Source: Owenweeksia sp.
GTDB taxonomy: Bacteria; Bacteroidota; Bacteroidia; Flavobacteriales; Schleiferiaceae
NCBI GenBank assembly: GCA_028285465.1
Contig: JANQPD010000034.1
Coordinates: 1-59,297 of the forward strand
Length of the DNA: 59,297 nt
Direction: 5' to 3'
This document shows, one piece after another, positions 37,536-46,259 of this stretch (position 1 is its first letter; the number at the start of each line of letters is the position of its first letter). Under the pieces are notes generated by a model. That model was given only the letters and a program-made list of their open reading frames with translations. It ran no database searches and had not been told where the DNA came from. Both the position numbers and the translations under genes were made by a program.

Positions 37536-37563
37536 AAGCTCATCGGATACGGTGAGCTTTTTT
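37536..37563 (+). terminator. Terminator-like hairpin after the tRNA-Leu remnant
   Basis: AAGCTCATCG pairs with CGGTGAGCTT (10 bp, one wobble, loop GATA), then TTTT. The arms share the AAGCTC/GAGCTT core with the functional tRNA terminator at 37417-37448. Confidence 0.7.
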
Positions 37564-37666
37564 AGTGGGTAAGCTAGTAGGGAGAATAAACCAGGATATT
37601 TGTTATACATCGTACAAGAAAGACCTTGGCGGGTATAATACGAATACCGGGCAAAGCCCATCCTGC

Positions 37667-39241
37667 TTAAATATAGCGTTTGTTCAATACCCCTGTTTCA
37701 AAATACCTGCTTCTCCGTTTACTAAGGGTCAAATAGTAAAGGTCAGTCTCTTTTGTTTGCTTCTTGACTTTTCGGGCAAACCACAGGTCTAAACGACTTA
37801 AACTATGGCGTGCCGATAAGTTAAGGTAAGCTTCCTCAAGCCTGCTGCAAAAAAGCGTTAAGTCAATTTTTCGTTCATCCAGTCGCTTAAGGTCATATCC
37901 GCAGTATTTCAATTGCCAAAGCAATTCGATAAGTTCGAATAAATAAGTTTTTTCTATGTGGCTTCTTAGCCCATTCCGCTTAATGAATTTTCGCAAAGCA
38001 TCTTGTAACCGGTCTGCCTTGTCGAGCATCATAAGGTCAATAGCCGAAAGAATCTCCATTACCTTTATTTCTGCTTTCTGCTCTGCTGAATAAGAATCAC
38101 AGATCCAGTTATACCTGCTTATAAAGGCCATCAGCGCCTTAGACCTATTTAGGCGAAATAACAATATGGCTTTAAAATAGTACCACTTTCTTTTTACCTC
38201 CCGGGGCATATGTTGATCAAAGTAAGCTGAGGAAAGTAAGGCTGAGAGCAACTTTTCAGCTTCTTGAAGCCTTCCCTGGCTAAGTTCATGTACATACAGG
38301 AGCTCCAGCGTGTTTTGCCCAAATTCATTTTCCAGGGGCAGTCTTTCCTTTGTTTTGTATAGGAGATCCCTGGCTAGAGACCGGCAGTCCATTTCAAGCA
38401 ATAACCGGGCTTGCTCATAAACTAGTTCATACGGGTTTCGGACCTGGGGAAAGTAAAATGTCTGCTCCAGTACATCTAGCATCGCATGTATACGGTGTAA
38501 TGCGCCAAACAAATCACCTTTCATTTCCGCTTCTTCCTTTTCAAAGTACAAAAGCACGTATTGAAGACCACAGCTATTGCTTTCCAGCACATCCCTTCTT
38601 AAGATGGATAGAGAGGTCTCAATAAAAACATCCAGGTTCTCTAATATCCCGTAGTATTTTTTCATCTTGAGTTCTACGAATAAATCGGTAGCTCTATCGC
38701 GTAATTGTTGTTCACGCTTCAAAAAGAGCAGCAATTCTCGCCGGTTGTTGAACTCTTTTGGGCTGCTTTGAAGGCATACCATACCCATTTGAAGTTGGAT
38801 ACAGCTAATGGCACTGCCAAAATCTTCCACTTCAATATAGCGTTCAATGGTACGCTTTAAGCGCTGGAAGGATCTTTGTCCTACACCCCGGGCAGAGAGC
38901 AACTCAGCCTTCATACGGTCTTTTTGCAGCACCAAAGGATAGCTGGCTTTTCTTTTGTATCGACCACCCCGATCCAGGTTGGCATCCATAAGTAAGGAAT
39001 CCAAGAGACGTTCTTCAAGGGCCTCAAGATTTTTACGGGTGCTGTCTTTTCCCTTTTCGTCTTCAAAAGTTTCGTTTACAGAAATCCCCTCCTGAACCAA
39101 CACATTTAGTAAAGAGGTCAGCTTATTTTCTTCTTCCGGAGGGTTTTTAGAAGTACTTAGTAAGGTTTTTAGGAGGTTAAGCTCAGGGTTACTAAGGCTA
39201 TGTACAAGGACCTGCGCTCTATCATGCAGCTTTTGGTTCAT
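37667..39241 (-). CDS. Large all-helical cytoplasmic protein, unknown function
   Basis: The 524-residue product has no signal peptide, no membrane segment and no motif I recognise. It is predicted to be almost entirely alpha-helical and rich in Leu, Glu, Lys and Arg. Stretches such as LEQTFYFPQVRNPYELVYEQARLLLEMDCRSLARDLLYKTKERLP and REVKRKWYYFKAILLFRLNRSKALMAFIS look like TPR- or HEAT-type helical pairs. It starts divergently from the secretion operon, 99 nt from the first pseudopilin ATG, with the bipartite upstream element between them. Position suggests a regulatory or assembly role but nothing in the sequence proves it. Confidence 0.65.
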   Translation of the reverse strand: MNQKLHDRAQVLVHSLSNPELNLLKTLLSTSKNPPEEENKLTSLLNVLVQEGISVNETFEDEKGKDSTRKNLEALEERLLDSLLMDANLDRGGRYKRKASYPLVLQKDRMKAELLSARGVGQRSFQRLKRTIERYIEVEDFGSAISCIQLQMGMVCLQSSPKEFNNRRELLLFLKREQQLRDRATDLFVELKMKKYYGILENLDVFIETSLSILRRDVLESNSCGLQYVLLYFEKEEAEMKGDLFGALHRIHAMLDVLEQTFYFPQVRNPYELVYEQARLLLEMDCRSLARDLLYKTKERLPLENEFGQNTLELLYVHELSQGRLQEAEKLLSALLSSAYFDQHMPREVKRKWYYFKAILLFRLNRSKALMAFISRYNWICDSYSAEQKAEIKVMEILSAIDLMMLDKADRLQDALRKFIKRNGLRSHIEKTYLFELIELLWQLKYCGYDLKRLDERKIDLTLFCSRLEEAYLNLSARHSLSRLDLWFARKVKKQTKETDLYYLTLSKRRSRYFETGVLNKRYI

Positions 39242-39263
39242 CTCGGTTAAGGTCTATTTTTTG

Positions 39264-39297
39264 AGGATTTCCAAAAAATTGAAGAATGTCCAAGCAG
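39264..39297 (+). promoter_or_regulatory. Bipartite upstream element, copy A (before secretion operon)
   Basis: AGGATTTCCAAAAAA, six variable nt, AATGTCCAA, one variable nt, CAG. Copy B at 49981-50014 has identical conserved blocks at identical spacing while all six spacer bases differ. Within the element ATTTCCAA and ATGTCCAA form a direct repeat 19 nt apart, close to two helical turns. It ends 43 nt before the pseudopilin ATG. It is probably a protein-binding site or promoter. Confidence 0.7.
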
Positions 39298-39340
39298 CCT
39301 CACGTAACATTTTGCTCCTTTGACCCCAACAATTTTTTAC

Positions 39341-39757
39341 ATGGCGAAAAGTATAAAAAAAACCACAAAACTAGCGGCTTATACCCTTAATGAATTATTG
39401 GTCGTTTTGGTGATCATTGGCATATTGATCCTTTTAGCCCTGCCTAGCTTAATGCCACTTATTTCCCGAACCAAGAGTATGGAGGCGCAAATGCAGTTAA
39501 AACACTTGTATACCCTTCAACGGAGCGAGTTTATGTTGCGCTCAAAATACTCAGGGGATCTGGTGTCTGTTGGGTTTGAACACGAACGTACTATAGAAGA
39601 AGGCGGCAACGCGAATTATAGAATAGAAATCGTTGAAGTAACACCAACGTCTTTTGTAGCACGGGCTACTGCCTTAGCCGATTTTGATGGGGATGGCGTC
39701 TTTAACGTTTGGGAAATTGACGAGGAGCAAAACCTCAGAGAAATCACACCAGACTAA
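39341..39757 (+). CDS. Type II secretion/type IV pilus major pseudopilin (GspG-like)
   Basis: The 138-residue product has a class III signal: a basic leader MAKSIKKTTKLAA followed by YTLNELLVVLVIIGILILLALPSLMPL, with the cleavage site Ala|Tyr and Glu at +5. The hydrophobic helix is followed by the usual SMEAQMQLKHLYTLQRSEF spine helix and a small beta domain. Near the C-terminus DFDGDGVFNVWEID forms a DxDGDG loop, in the place where GspG binds calcium. Start at 39341 chosen because it gives a short basic leader. It is the first gene of the secretion operon, with the prepilin peptidase gene 1 nt behind it. Confidence 0.88.
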   Translation: MAKSIKKTTKLAAYTLNELLVVLVIIGILILLALPSLMPLISRTKSMEAQMQLKHLYTLQRSEFMLRSKYSGDLVSVGFEHERTIEEGGNANYRIEIVEVTPTSFVARATALADFDGDGVFNVWEIDEEQNLREITPD

Positions 39758-39758
39758 T

Positions 39759-40256
39759 ATGATGTCGCTTTGTGCCATAGGAACCTTGCTCCTGGGAGGT
39801 TTAATGTTTAACCAGGACCTGAAATACAGAGGGATCTCCTGGGTTTTTTTTCCACTCTTTTTGTGCGGCATTACGGCCTTTTTTATACATGCCGGCCTGG
39901 GTAAGGCAGAGTGGGGTTTTTCGGTGCTGATTAACCTATCCTTTTTAGCGTTGAACGGCTTATTCAGCATCCTTTGGTTTGCGCTTAAAGGAATCAACCC
40001 CAAAGCTATTCTAAAAGAATACATAGGGATAGGAGACCTTCTGTTCTTTGTGATATTGGGATTGGGCGTTCCCTTTTTTCTCTTCATCCCGTTTCAACTG
40101 ATCTCCTTGTTTTTGGCTACGGGTTTAGGACTGTCGGTGTTTAAAAAGACAAGTGTCCCACTTGCAGGCCTACAGGCATTGCTTGCAGGAATATGTATAG
40201 GTGTGCACCAACTGGGCATCATTGACTTAATGAATTTACGAGCGTTTGTTTTATGA
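39759..40256 (+). CDS. Prepilin peptidase (A24-like aspartic protease)
   Basis: The 165-residue product is an inner-membrane protein with about six hydrophobic segments. It has both catalytic Asp contexts of the A24 family: FNQDLKYRGISW (D-x-x-x-R-x-I) and YIGIGDLLFFVILGLG (GxGD). It lacks the N-terminal methyltransferase and zinc domain of PilD, resembling CpaA/TadV-type enzymes. It should cleave the leaders of the pseudopilins in this cluster. I chose ATG 39759, directly after the pseudopilin stop; the frame is open upstream but lies inside that gene. Its 3' end overlaps gspE by 4 nt. Confidence 0.85.
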   Translation: MMSLCAIGTLLLGGLMFNQDLKYRGISWVFFPLFLCGITAFFIHAGLGKAEWGFSVLINLSFLALNGLFSILWFALKGINPKAILKEYIGIGDLLFFVILGLGVPFFLFIPFQLISLFLATGLGLSVFKKTSVPLAGLQALLAGICIGVHQLGIIDLMNLRAFVL

Positions 40257-41701
40257 ATACACAAACTCAATCCGGCACGAAGGAATACTTTGAGATTACC
40301 ACTTTGGCGCAGCAATTTTTGAAGCCTGAGCAGGCTTTTCACTACCAGATCGTACCTAAGTCCATTTCGGGAAAGGCACTTTCCTTTTTTGTGGATGAGT
40401 TACACTATAGGCACGATCTACCTGATGAACTTGAACTTGTTTTCGGACTGCCCGTTGCCTTGGAAAAAGCTGATTCAAGAAAAATACAAAAGACCTTAAC
40501 CCGCTATTACCGCAGGCGAAAAGATCAACCCAGCCGGGCGCTTGCTTATTCCGGTAGGCATAACGAAGATTTCCTTGAAGAGATCATTCGGGAATCCAGT
40601 CAGGTAGGATCGAGTGATATTCACTTTGAACCCTATGCAGATCAATGCCGGATACGCATTCGCATAGATGGCAAACTGGTAGAGCGCTACGAGATAAAAA
40701 AGGAAGATTACCCGGCTATGGTAAATAAGATTAAGATAAAAAGCCATCTGGACATTGCCGAAAAGCGCCTGCCACAAGACGGGAGAATAGAGTTCAGGGC
40801 CGCGGGGTTAAAGTTCGACATCAGGGTTTCAGTGCTTCCCACTATGCACGGTGAAAAAGTAGTGATGCGCCTGTTGAGTAGAGACGCGCTGGACATTAAC
40901 CTGGAAAGCCTGGGTTTTGGTGTACGGGAGCTATCTGTATACCTGGAGAACATCCGGAAGCCTAACGGCATAGTGCTAATAAGCGGGCCTACCGGATCGG
41001 GCAAAACTACCACTTTGTACGCTACCTTAAAGCTGCTTAATAAGGAAACGAGCAACATCATTACCATTGAAGACCCTATAGAATACACGCTCGAAGGGAT
41101 CAATCAGGTACAGCTAAAAGAGGGAATAGGGCTTGATTTTGCCGCAGCCATGCGTACTTTTTTAAGGCAAGATCCCGATATCATTATGCTTGGCGAGATC
41201 AGGGACAAGGACACGGCTCAAATGGCTATCCGGGCAGCCCTTACAGGGCATCTTGTTTTTTCCACCATTCATACCAACTCAGCATGGGGCACTGTAACAC
41301 GCCTTATCGATATGGGTGTTCCTCCCTTTTTGATTTCCAGCACACTAAACTTAAGCGCGGCTCAGCGCCTGGTGCGTACGTTGTGTCCACACTGCAAACA
41401 AAAAGAAGCGCTTAGCCAAGAGGAGCTACCCAGGGGGATCAAGCATTCCAAACTGCCAAAAGAACACTACATACCCATCGGGTGCGATCAGTGCTTCTAC
41501 ACAGGTTACCAGGGACGCCAGGCTATTTATGAGCTCATACCTATCGACCATGAGCTCTCCGAAGCAATTAAAGGAGAGCAGGACGAGGTTGGCGCACTCC
41601 TGTCGGAAAGACACATAAAAATGCTTTCGGGCCAGGCACTTGAGTTGCTGCACGAGGGAAGGACCTCCCTGGAAGAGGTGTATGCCATACTAATGCAATG
41701 A
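40253..41701 (+). CDS. Secretion ATPase (GspE/PilB family)
   Basis: This cytoplasmic hexameric ATPase powers pseudopilus assembly. The 482-residue product has a short N-terminal domain, then SSDIHFEPYADQCRIRIRIDGKL, the Walker A loop GPTGSGKTTTLYATL (about residue 246), the Asp box ITIEDPIEYTLEGINQVQ, Walker B DPDIIMLGEIRDKDTAQMAIRAALTGHLVFSTIHT with the His box, and the tetracysteine zinc site CPHC...CDQC (about residues 378 and 411). All motifs are intact. It overlaps the prepilin peptidase (ATGA) and secretin genes. Confidence 0.95.
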   Translation: MNTQTQSGTKEYFEITTLAQQFLKPEQAFHYQIVPKSISGKALSFFVDELHYRHDLPDELELVFGLPVALEKADSRKIQKTLTRYYRRRKDQPSRALAYSGRHNEDFLEEIIRESSQVGSSDIHFEPYADQCRIRIRIDGKLVERYEIKKEDYPAMVNKIKIKSHLDIAEKRLPQDGRIEFRAAGLKFDIRVSVLPTMHGEKVVMRLLSRDALDINLESLGFGVRELSVYLENIRKPNGIVLISGPTGSGKTTTLYATLKLLNKETSNIITIEDPIEYTLEGINQVQLKEGIGLDFAAAMRTFLRQDPDIIMLGEIRDKDTAQMAIRAALTGHLVFSTIHTNSAWGTVTRLIDMGVPPFLISSTLNLSAAQRLVRTLCPHCKQKEALSQEELPRGIKHSKLPKEHYIPIGCDQCFYTGYQGRQAIYELIPIDHELSEAIKGEQDEVGALLSERHIKMLSGQALELLHEGRTSLEEVYAILMQ

Positions 41702-43608
41702 AAATGATCAAAAAGTACTACATACTGCTGATCTTAGGTTTTTGGCTCAACACTACAGGAGCTCAGGATGGAACGGGAGAAACCGAAACCATTCGCTTTG
41801 AGCTGCTCAAGCAAAAGCTGGATCAGATAACCACGGAGTCTCCGGGCCTTGAAGAGCCTGTTGACCTTTCCGTAAGCAATATTGCGCTCCCCGAATTTTT
41901 AAGGGCCCTTGGAAAAAACAACGCAGTGAACATCAGTGTTGCACCTGACCTCAAAGGGCTGGTCACCAATAACTTTAACAATGTAACGGTTATTGAAGTA
42001 CTCATTTTTCTGGCAAAGCAATACCAGCTTGATTATGATATTACAGGGAACATTATTCATGCCCTGCCGTATAAAAAACCTTTGCCCCCGCCCGAGGTTT
42101 TCGTTCCTAAAGTACTGGACATCAAATACGATAGCCTTAGCGATAGGATAGGAATGCACCTGGAAAACGACTCTCTAGCTAAAGTTACGCGGGCTATCAC
42201 GCAACTTACCGGTAAAAACCTGGTTTTTGCACCGGGTTTGGAAAACAAACGCCTGTCTATTTACTTACAGGATGTGCCTTTTGACCAGGCTATGGATAAG
42301 CTGGCTTTTGCCAACCAGATCCGGATCAGTAAAACGGAAGACGAGTTTTACCTGATCGAACAACGGGTTCAGGCGAAGGGAAACGACCGTGAGGAACGCT
42401 TCAAAGATCTGAACCAAATGGGGCCAAAGGGAAAATTTAAGGTAGATTCTACTTTAATAAGCCTGGAAGTAGTCAACCAACCTATGGGAGCGGTACTCGA
42501 AAACCTGTTTGCAGAACTGGGCATAGATTACTTCTTATATGCGCAAATAAGTGAAGGGGTTACGATGCATGTGCATAACGTCACCTTAAACGGCCTCTTG
42601 CAAAAGATGTTTTACGGAACAAAATACACCTACCGCGTGCGCGACAGCATTTATATTGTAGGTGAACGTGAGCTTGAAGGCTTAAGGGAAACCAAACAAG
42701 TCTACCTCCGGAACCGCTCGGTAGACAAAATAATACAATTTCTGCCGGGCGATGTTACCAAAGGCCTGGAAATAAAAGAGTTTACAGAACTAAACAGCTT
42801 GTTGATAAGCGGTTCTTATCCTCAAATACTGGCGCTGGAGAGTTTCATCCAAAAGATAGACCAGCCGGTACCTGTGGTAATCATAGAGGTACTTATAGTA
42901 GATTACCAACGAAACAATATTGTGTCCAGTGGTATAGAGGCGGGGCTCTCTAGCGAAGCCGTAGAAACACAGGGCGTATTGTATCCCGCTTTGGATATGA
43001 CGCTGAGTTCGGGTTCAATTAATCAGCTGTTGCAAAGCTTTAATGGTTTTGGGTCGCTTAACCTGGGTGCTGTGGCCCCTAATTTTTACGCTAAGATCAA
43101 GTTCCTTGAAGACAATGGCGTGCTCAATGTAAAGAGCACGCCCAAGCTTTCTACGCTCAACGGACATGAAGCCAACATAAGCATTGGCAATACAGAGTAT
43201 TATGTGGTAGAGCAAACCAACATTACCGGGGTGCAAAACCCTATTCCGGTAATAACACGCAATTACCAGCAGGTGCAGGCAAACTTTACGTTAAAGATAA
43301 AGCCCTATGTGTCTTCAGGTGAACAGGTTACACTGGAAATAGATGTTGAGCAAAGCGACTTTACCGGGCGCATTTCGCCAGAGGCCCCACCAGGAACGGT
43401 CAGCCGGAAGTTTACTTCTATGATACGCGTACGGAACAACGACATGATCTTGCTGGGGGGACTTGAAGAAAAGGGCTATGACGACACCGGAAGAGGCGTG
43501 CCTCTCCTTTCAAGAATACCGGTGTTGAGGTGGCTCTTTAGCAGCCGTACGAGAGACTACAACAAAAGCAAGCTGAATATATTCATTAAACCCACCATCG
43601 TATTTTGA
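41698..43608 (+). CDS. Outer-membrane secretin (GspD/PilQ-like)
   Basis: The secretin forms the outer-membrane gate. The 636-residue product has a signal peptide (to about residue 22, TTGAQ), N-domains of the STN and secretin-N type (NIALPEFLRALGKNNAVNISVAPDLKGLVTNNFNNVTV; repeated again near 135 and 250), and a C-terminal secretin homology domain (VVIIEVLIVDYQRNN, NVKSTPKLSTLNGHEANISIG, and the signature GVPLLSRIPVLRWLF near residue 600, ending FIKPTIVF). The 636-residue length is in range. It starts in an ATGA overlap with gspE. No AMIN domain is visible. Confidence 0.94.
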   Translation: MKMIKKYYILLILGFWLNTTGAQDGTGETETIRFELLKQKLDQITTESPGLEEPVDLSVSNIALPEFLRALGKNNAVNISVAPDLKGLVTNNFNNVTVIEVLIFLAKQYQLDYDITGNIIHALPYKKPLPPPEVFVPKVLDIKYDSLSDRIGMHLENDSLAKVTRAITQLTGKNLVFAPGLENKRLSIYLQDVPFDQAMDKLAFANQIRISKTEDEFYLIEQRVQAKGNDREERFKDLNQMGPKGKFKVDSTLISLEVVNQPMGAVLENLFAELGIDYFLYAQISEGVTMHVHNVTLNGLLQKMFYGTKYTYRVRDSIYIVGERELEGLRETKQVYLRNRSVDKIIQFLPGDVTKGLEIKEFTELNSLLISGSYPQILALESFIQKIDQPVPVVIIEVLIVDYQRNNIVSSGIEAGLSSEAVETQGVLYPALDMTLSSGSINQLLQSFNGFGSLNLGAVAPNFYAKIKFLEDNGVLNVKSTPKLSTLNGHEANISIGNTEYYVVEQTNITGVQNPIPVITRNYQQVQANFTLKIKPYVSSGEQVTLEIDVEQSDFTGRISPEAPPGTVSRKFTSMIRVRNNDMILLGGLEEKGYDDTGRGVPLLSRIPVLRWLFSSRTRDYNKSKLNIFIKPTIVF

Positions 43609-44807
43609 GAAAAGCAATTGAAATATGGCACAGGCTTACTTTTCCCAAGGTGCTTGTTTCTGTAGAGTATTGTTTTTCTCCCGAGGGAAAGCAGTTAAAT
43701 GCTACTGTACTTAAAAAAGACAAAAAAGAGATAAAGGTATTAAAGGCTTTTGCCGCACGTACCATTGATGAATTGGCGTCACAATTGGGCAAGGATATTC
43801 CCGTAGTGCTTAACATTACGGGAAAGAGGGTGCTTTCCAGGAAGCGCTCAACGAGTATCGAAGAGACGCTTGATGAACAAGCGAAGAGGGCCTTCCCCAA
43901 CATGAACCTGGAGGAGCTGTATTTTCAAGAAGAGGACCAGGGTATGCACGGTGTTGTTTCTGCAGTGCGGTTGGATACCGCAGAGGCGCTGCTTACCGAG
44001 TTCCGGCAGGCACAACTTTCTGTGATTGCCTTATACATCAGCGTATTTGGCGTGTTACCGCTTTTGAAAGCCTTGGGTGTAAACCAGGCACACCTGGGGT
44101 ATCATCAAGTAAAGGCAGAAGAAGGAGAGGTAGAACTGGTTCAAACGTATAATACAGAAGAACTTGCCTTGGGCAACGAGCGCTTGGAGGCGGACAAGGT
44201 TCCCGCTTTTTTGGGAGGGCTTAAATTCTTTATGCAGCTACCGGAGTATGAGGGAGCAGGACCGGGTGATGTGCATACGCGGTTTGAGGAATGGCGTTTT
44301 GTGCATGCATATAAAAAACTTTTGCCCGCAATGGCTATTGGCCTGTTGGTTTTGCTATTGAGCAGCTTTATGGTTTTCAACCATTACTACACAAAGAACC
44401 AAGCCCTGCTTTCAGGTATGGCCGGTGCACGGGCATCTATAAAAACACTTGAAGGGTTGAAGCAAAGCGTACTTGCGAAAGAAGATTTTCTTCTTCACAA
44501 CGCAGGAAGTAAAGAAAACCTAACCCTGATGTGTGATCAGCTGGCGGCTTCGGTTCCCGGGGCGGTAAGCCTGGATGCCCTCACCTTATTTCCCCTGGTG
44601 AAACGGCATAAGCGGGAGCACCTCTTTGAGTTTGCGCAGACCTCTTTGGAGATAAAAGGCAAGTGCAGCCGCTATAGTGAACTTCAGGGGTGGCTGGTTT
44701 CTATAAACCAATTGCCATTTGTGAAAGAGATAATGATACTGGGCTATGGGGACTCGGAAAAACAGGAGCCGGAGAAATTCCACCTGCTCTTAAAACTGGA
44801 CATATGA
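43605..44807 (+). CDS. GspL-like (PilM-PilN fused) assembly platform protein
   Basis: The 400-residue product has a cytoplasmic N-terminal half with GspL/PilM-like beta-strand pattern (VVLNITGKRVLSRKRS...EETLDEQAKRAFPN, AVRLDTAEALLTEFRQAQLSVIALYIS), one transmembrane helix at about residues 240-262, then a coiled and ferredoxin-like periplasmic part (SELQGWLVSINQLPFVKEIMILGYG) like PilN/GspL. The start is TTG, overlapping the secretin stop in a TTGA junction; no ATG is available earlier than residue 110. No ATP-binding motif is evident in the actin-like part. Identification rests on layout and position more than on single motifs. Confidence 0.75.
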   Translation: MRKAIEIWHRLTFPKVLVSVEYCFSPEGKQLNATVLKKDKKEIKVLKAFAARTIDELASQLGKDIPVVLNITGKRVLSRKRSTSIEETLDEQAKRAFPNMNLEELYFQEEDQGMHGVVSAVRLDTAEALLTEFRQAQLSVIALYISVFGVLPLLKALGVNQAHLGYHQVKAEEGEVELVQTYNTEELALGNERLEADKVPAFLGGLKFFMQLPEYEGAGPGDVHTRFEEWRFVHAYKKLLPAMAIGLLVLLLSSFMVFNHYYTKNQALLSGMAGARASIKTLEGLKQSVLAKEDFLLHNAGSKENLTLMCDQLAASVPGAVSLDALTLFPLVKRHKREHLFEFAQTSLEIKGKCSRYSELQGWLVSINQLPFVKEIMILGYGDSEKQEPEKFHLLLKLDI

Positions 44808-45331
44808 AGCGTGCAAGGAAAAAGTTTTATGCTTTGTTATTGGGGAGCGGGGTGGCTTTGCTTGTGGCGTACCACCTTTCGTTTGCCAAAGGGATGACGC
44901 AGGTTTCGGAGTTTCAGAGGCTAAGCCGGATGGAAGAAGAGACCTGGCAGGTAGAAAAAGACCTGGCGCATTGGCAAGCCAGGAATGCACAGTTGAATGA
45001 AGTCTTGGGCAACTCGAACAAGGCCGGCTTTGAAGAAAACCTGCTGAATATGGTAGGCTTGTTTTGCGAAGCACAGCGCATGGATGTAGAGCAATTCTCC
45101 GAACCTGAAATAGGCTATCAGAATGGCTATAGGATAGAAACCATTTCGGTAAGGGTAAGGGGTTCTTTTCACCAACTTTTATCCCTTTTGCACCACATGG
45201 AAGAAGATTTCCGGTCAGGAAGGATCGTTTCACTTGACTTTGAAAAGGAACTGGATTACAAGAGGAGAAAAGAAGAGCTGTACTTAAAACTATATGTGCA
45301 AAACATTAAACCTGTTGAAGATGAGGCATAA
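44804..45331 (+). CDS. PilO/GspM-like inner-membrane protein
   Basis: The 175-residue product has a short cytoplasmic tail, a transmembrane helix (about residues 8-28), a coiled coil (QVSEFQRLSRMEEETWQVEKDLAHWQARNAQLNEVLG) and a ferredoxin-like domain (YRIETISVRVRGSFHQLLSLLHHMEEDFRSGRIVSLDFEKEL), the classical PilO/GspM layout. The VRVRGSFHQLLSLLHHME strand-helix is strongly typical. It begins in an ATGA overlap with the GspL-like gene. It presumably bridges the GspL-like protein and the GspC-like protein in the periplasm. Confidence 0.8.
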   Translation: MKRARKKFYALLLGSGVALLVAYHLSFAKGMTQVSEFQRLSRMEEETWQVEKDLAHWQARNAQLNEVLGNSNKAGFEENLLNMVGLFCEAQRMDVEQFSEPEIGYQNGYRIETISVRVRGSFHQLLSLLHHMEEDFRSGRIVSLDFEKELDYKRRKEELYLKLYVQNIKPVEDEA

Positions 45332-46259
45332 ACTTTTTTTAATGGCTTGTTCAGCCGTGTTTTTTACAGCGTGCGCGCTAATCGAGGAACCAAGTGTAGA
45401 AGGAGAACGCCTGGAAATTATTGTGCCCAGGGATAGTTTACGCACCGAGTTGGCCACCCAGCTTTTCTATTGGTACGAGCTTGAAGGTGCCGTAGAGTAT
45501 GAACTGCAACTGGTAAGCCCTTCCTTTAACCGCATAGACCGTTTTTTGCTGGACACTTTAATTAGTGGAGATAAGTTTGCCTTAACGCTTAGCCCCGGCA
45601 CATACCAGTGGCGGATAAGGGCGCTCAATTTCAGCAGCGCTACTCCCTTTACATACCACACTCTATTTATAGACAGCACTTCTGACCTCAGCGGACAGCA
45701 GCTCATCCTGCAAGGTCCGGCAAACCGGGATACTTCAGCCCTTTTGAATCAGGTGTTTTCCTGGCTTCCTCTTTATAATGCAGTCGATTATGAAGTAGAA
45801 CTTTGGCAACCTGCGGTAGGCGGGGTGAAGGTCTTTAACCAACGTACTACAGCGCCTACCCTCACGTACCCTTTAACTTCAGAAGGGGCTTTTGAGTGGC
45901 GGGTACGCGCGCTTAATGCAGAGAGTGCCAGCGCTTATGAGTCCCGTACATTTTTCATTGATACCGCGGCTCCTGCAGCCCCGCTTCTGGCTGAACCTGC
46001 AAACAACAGTGAAGTGTCGGGAGACACGGTTTACTTTTCCTGGTCCAGGGATCAGGGTGGGGGTTCTTCCCTAAGCGATACCCTCTACTTAGCCACCGAC
46101 TCCAGTTTCACACAAGGTGAAACAATGTATTTCAGCCGGGAAACCTCTCTGAACCTGACGGAAGTACCCGTTAACAGGTATTACTGGAGAGTAAAAACAA
46201 GAGACAAAGCAGGAAACAGTAGTCCTTTTAGTAAGACAGCAACCTTTTCGAAGCAGTGA
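45321..46259 (+). CDS. Lipoprotein with three FN3-like units, secretion-cluster component
   Basis: The 312-residue product has a lipobox FFTAC, so it is a predicted lipoprotein. Three FN3-like beta-sandwich units follow, each with a W-x-x-x-x-x-A/V-x-Y-E/D-x-x-L core and a Y/F-x-WR-V/I-RA strand: LFYWYELEGAVEYELQL...YQWRIRAL; VFSWLPLYNAVDYEVEL...FEWRVRAL; VYFSWSRDQGGGS...YYWRVKTRD. It overlaps the PilO-like gene by 11 nt and is embedded in the secretion operon. It has no counterpart among standard T2SS parts. It could be a pilotin-like secretin partner or a surface accessory; both are guesses. Confidence 0.72.
   Translation: MRHKLFLMACSAVFFTACALIEEPSVEGERLEIIVPRDSLRTELATQLFYWYELEGAVEYELQLVSPSFNRIDRFLLDTLISGDKFALTLSPGTYQWRIRALNFSSATPFTYHTLFIDSTSDLSGQQLILQGPANRDTSALLNQVFSWLPLYNAVDYEVELWQPAVGGVKVFNQRTTAPTLTYPLTSEGAFEWRVRALNAESASAYESRTFFIDTAAPAAPLLAEPANNSEVSGDTVYFSWSRDQGGGSSLSDTLYLATDSSFTQGETMYFSRETSLNLTEVPVNRYYWRVKTRDKAGNSSPFSKTATFSKQ

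Noticed and set aside
37328..39341. Genomic island or prophage inserted at tRNA-Leu
   Set aside because: A 16-nt direct repeat exists but only 100 nt separate the copies and no integrase, transposase or phage gene is present in the window.
43605..43608. Frameshift or missing start for the GspL-like gene
   Set aside because: The TTG overlapping the secretin stop gives a full-length protein; similar coupled junctions recur through the operon.
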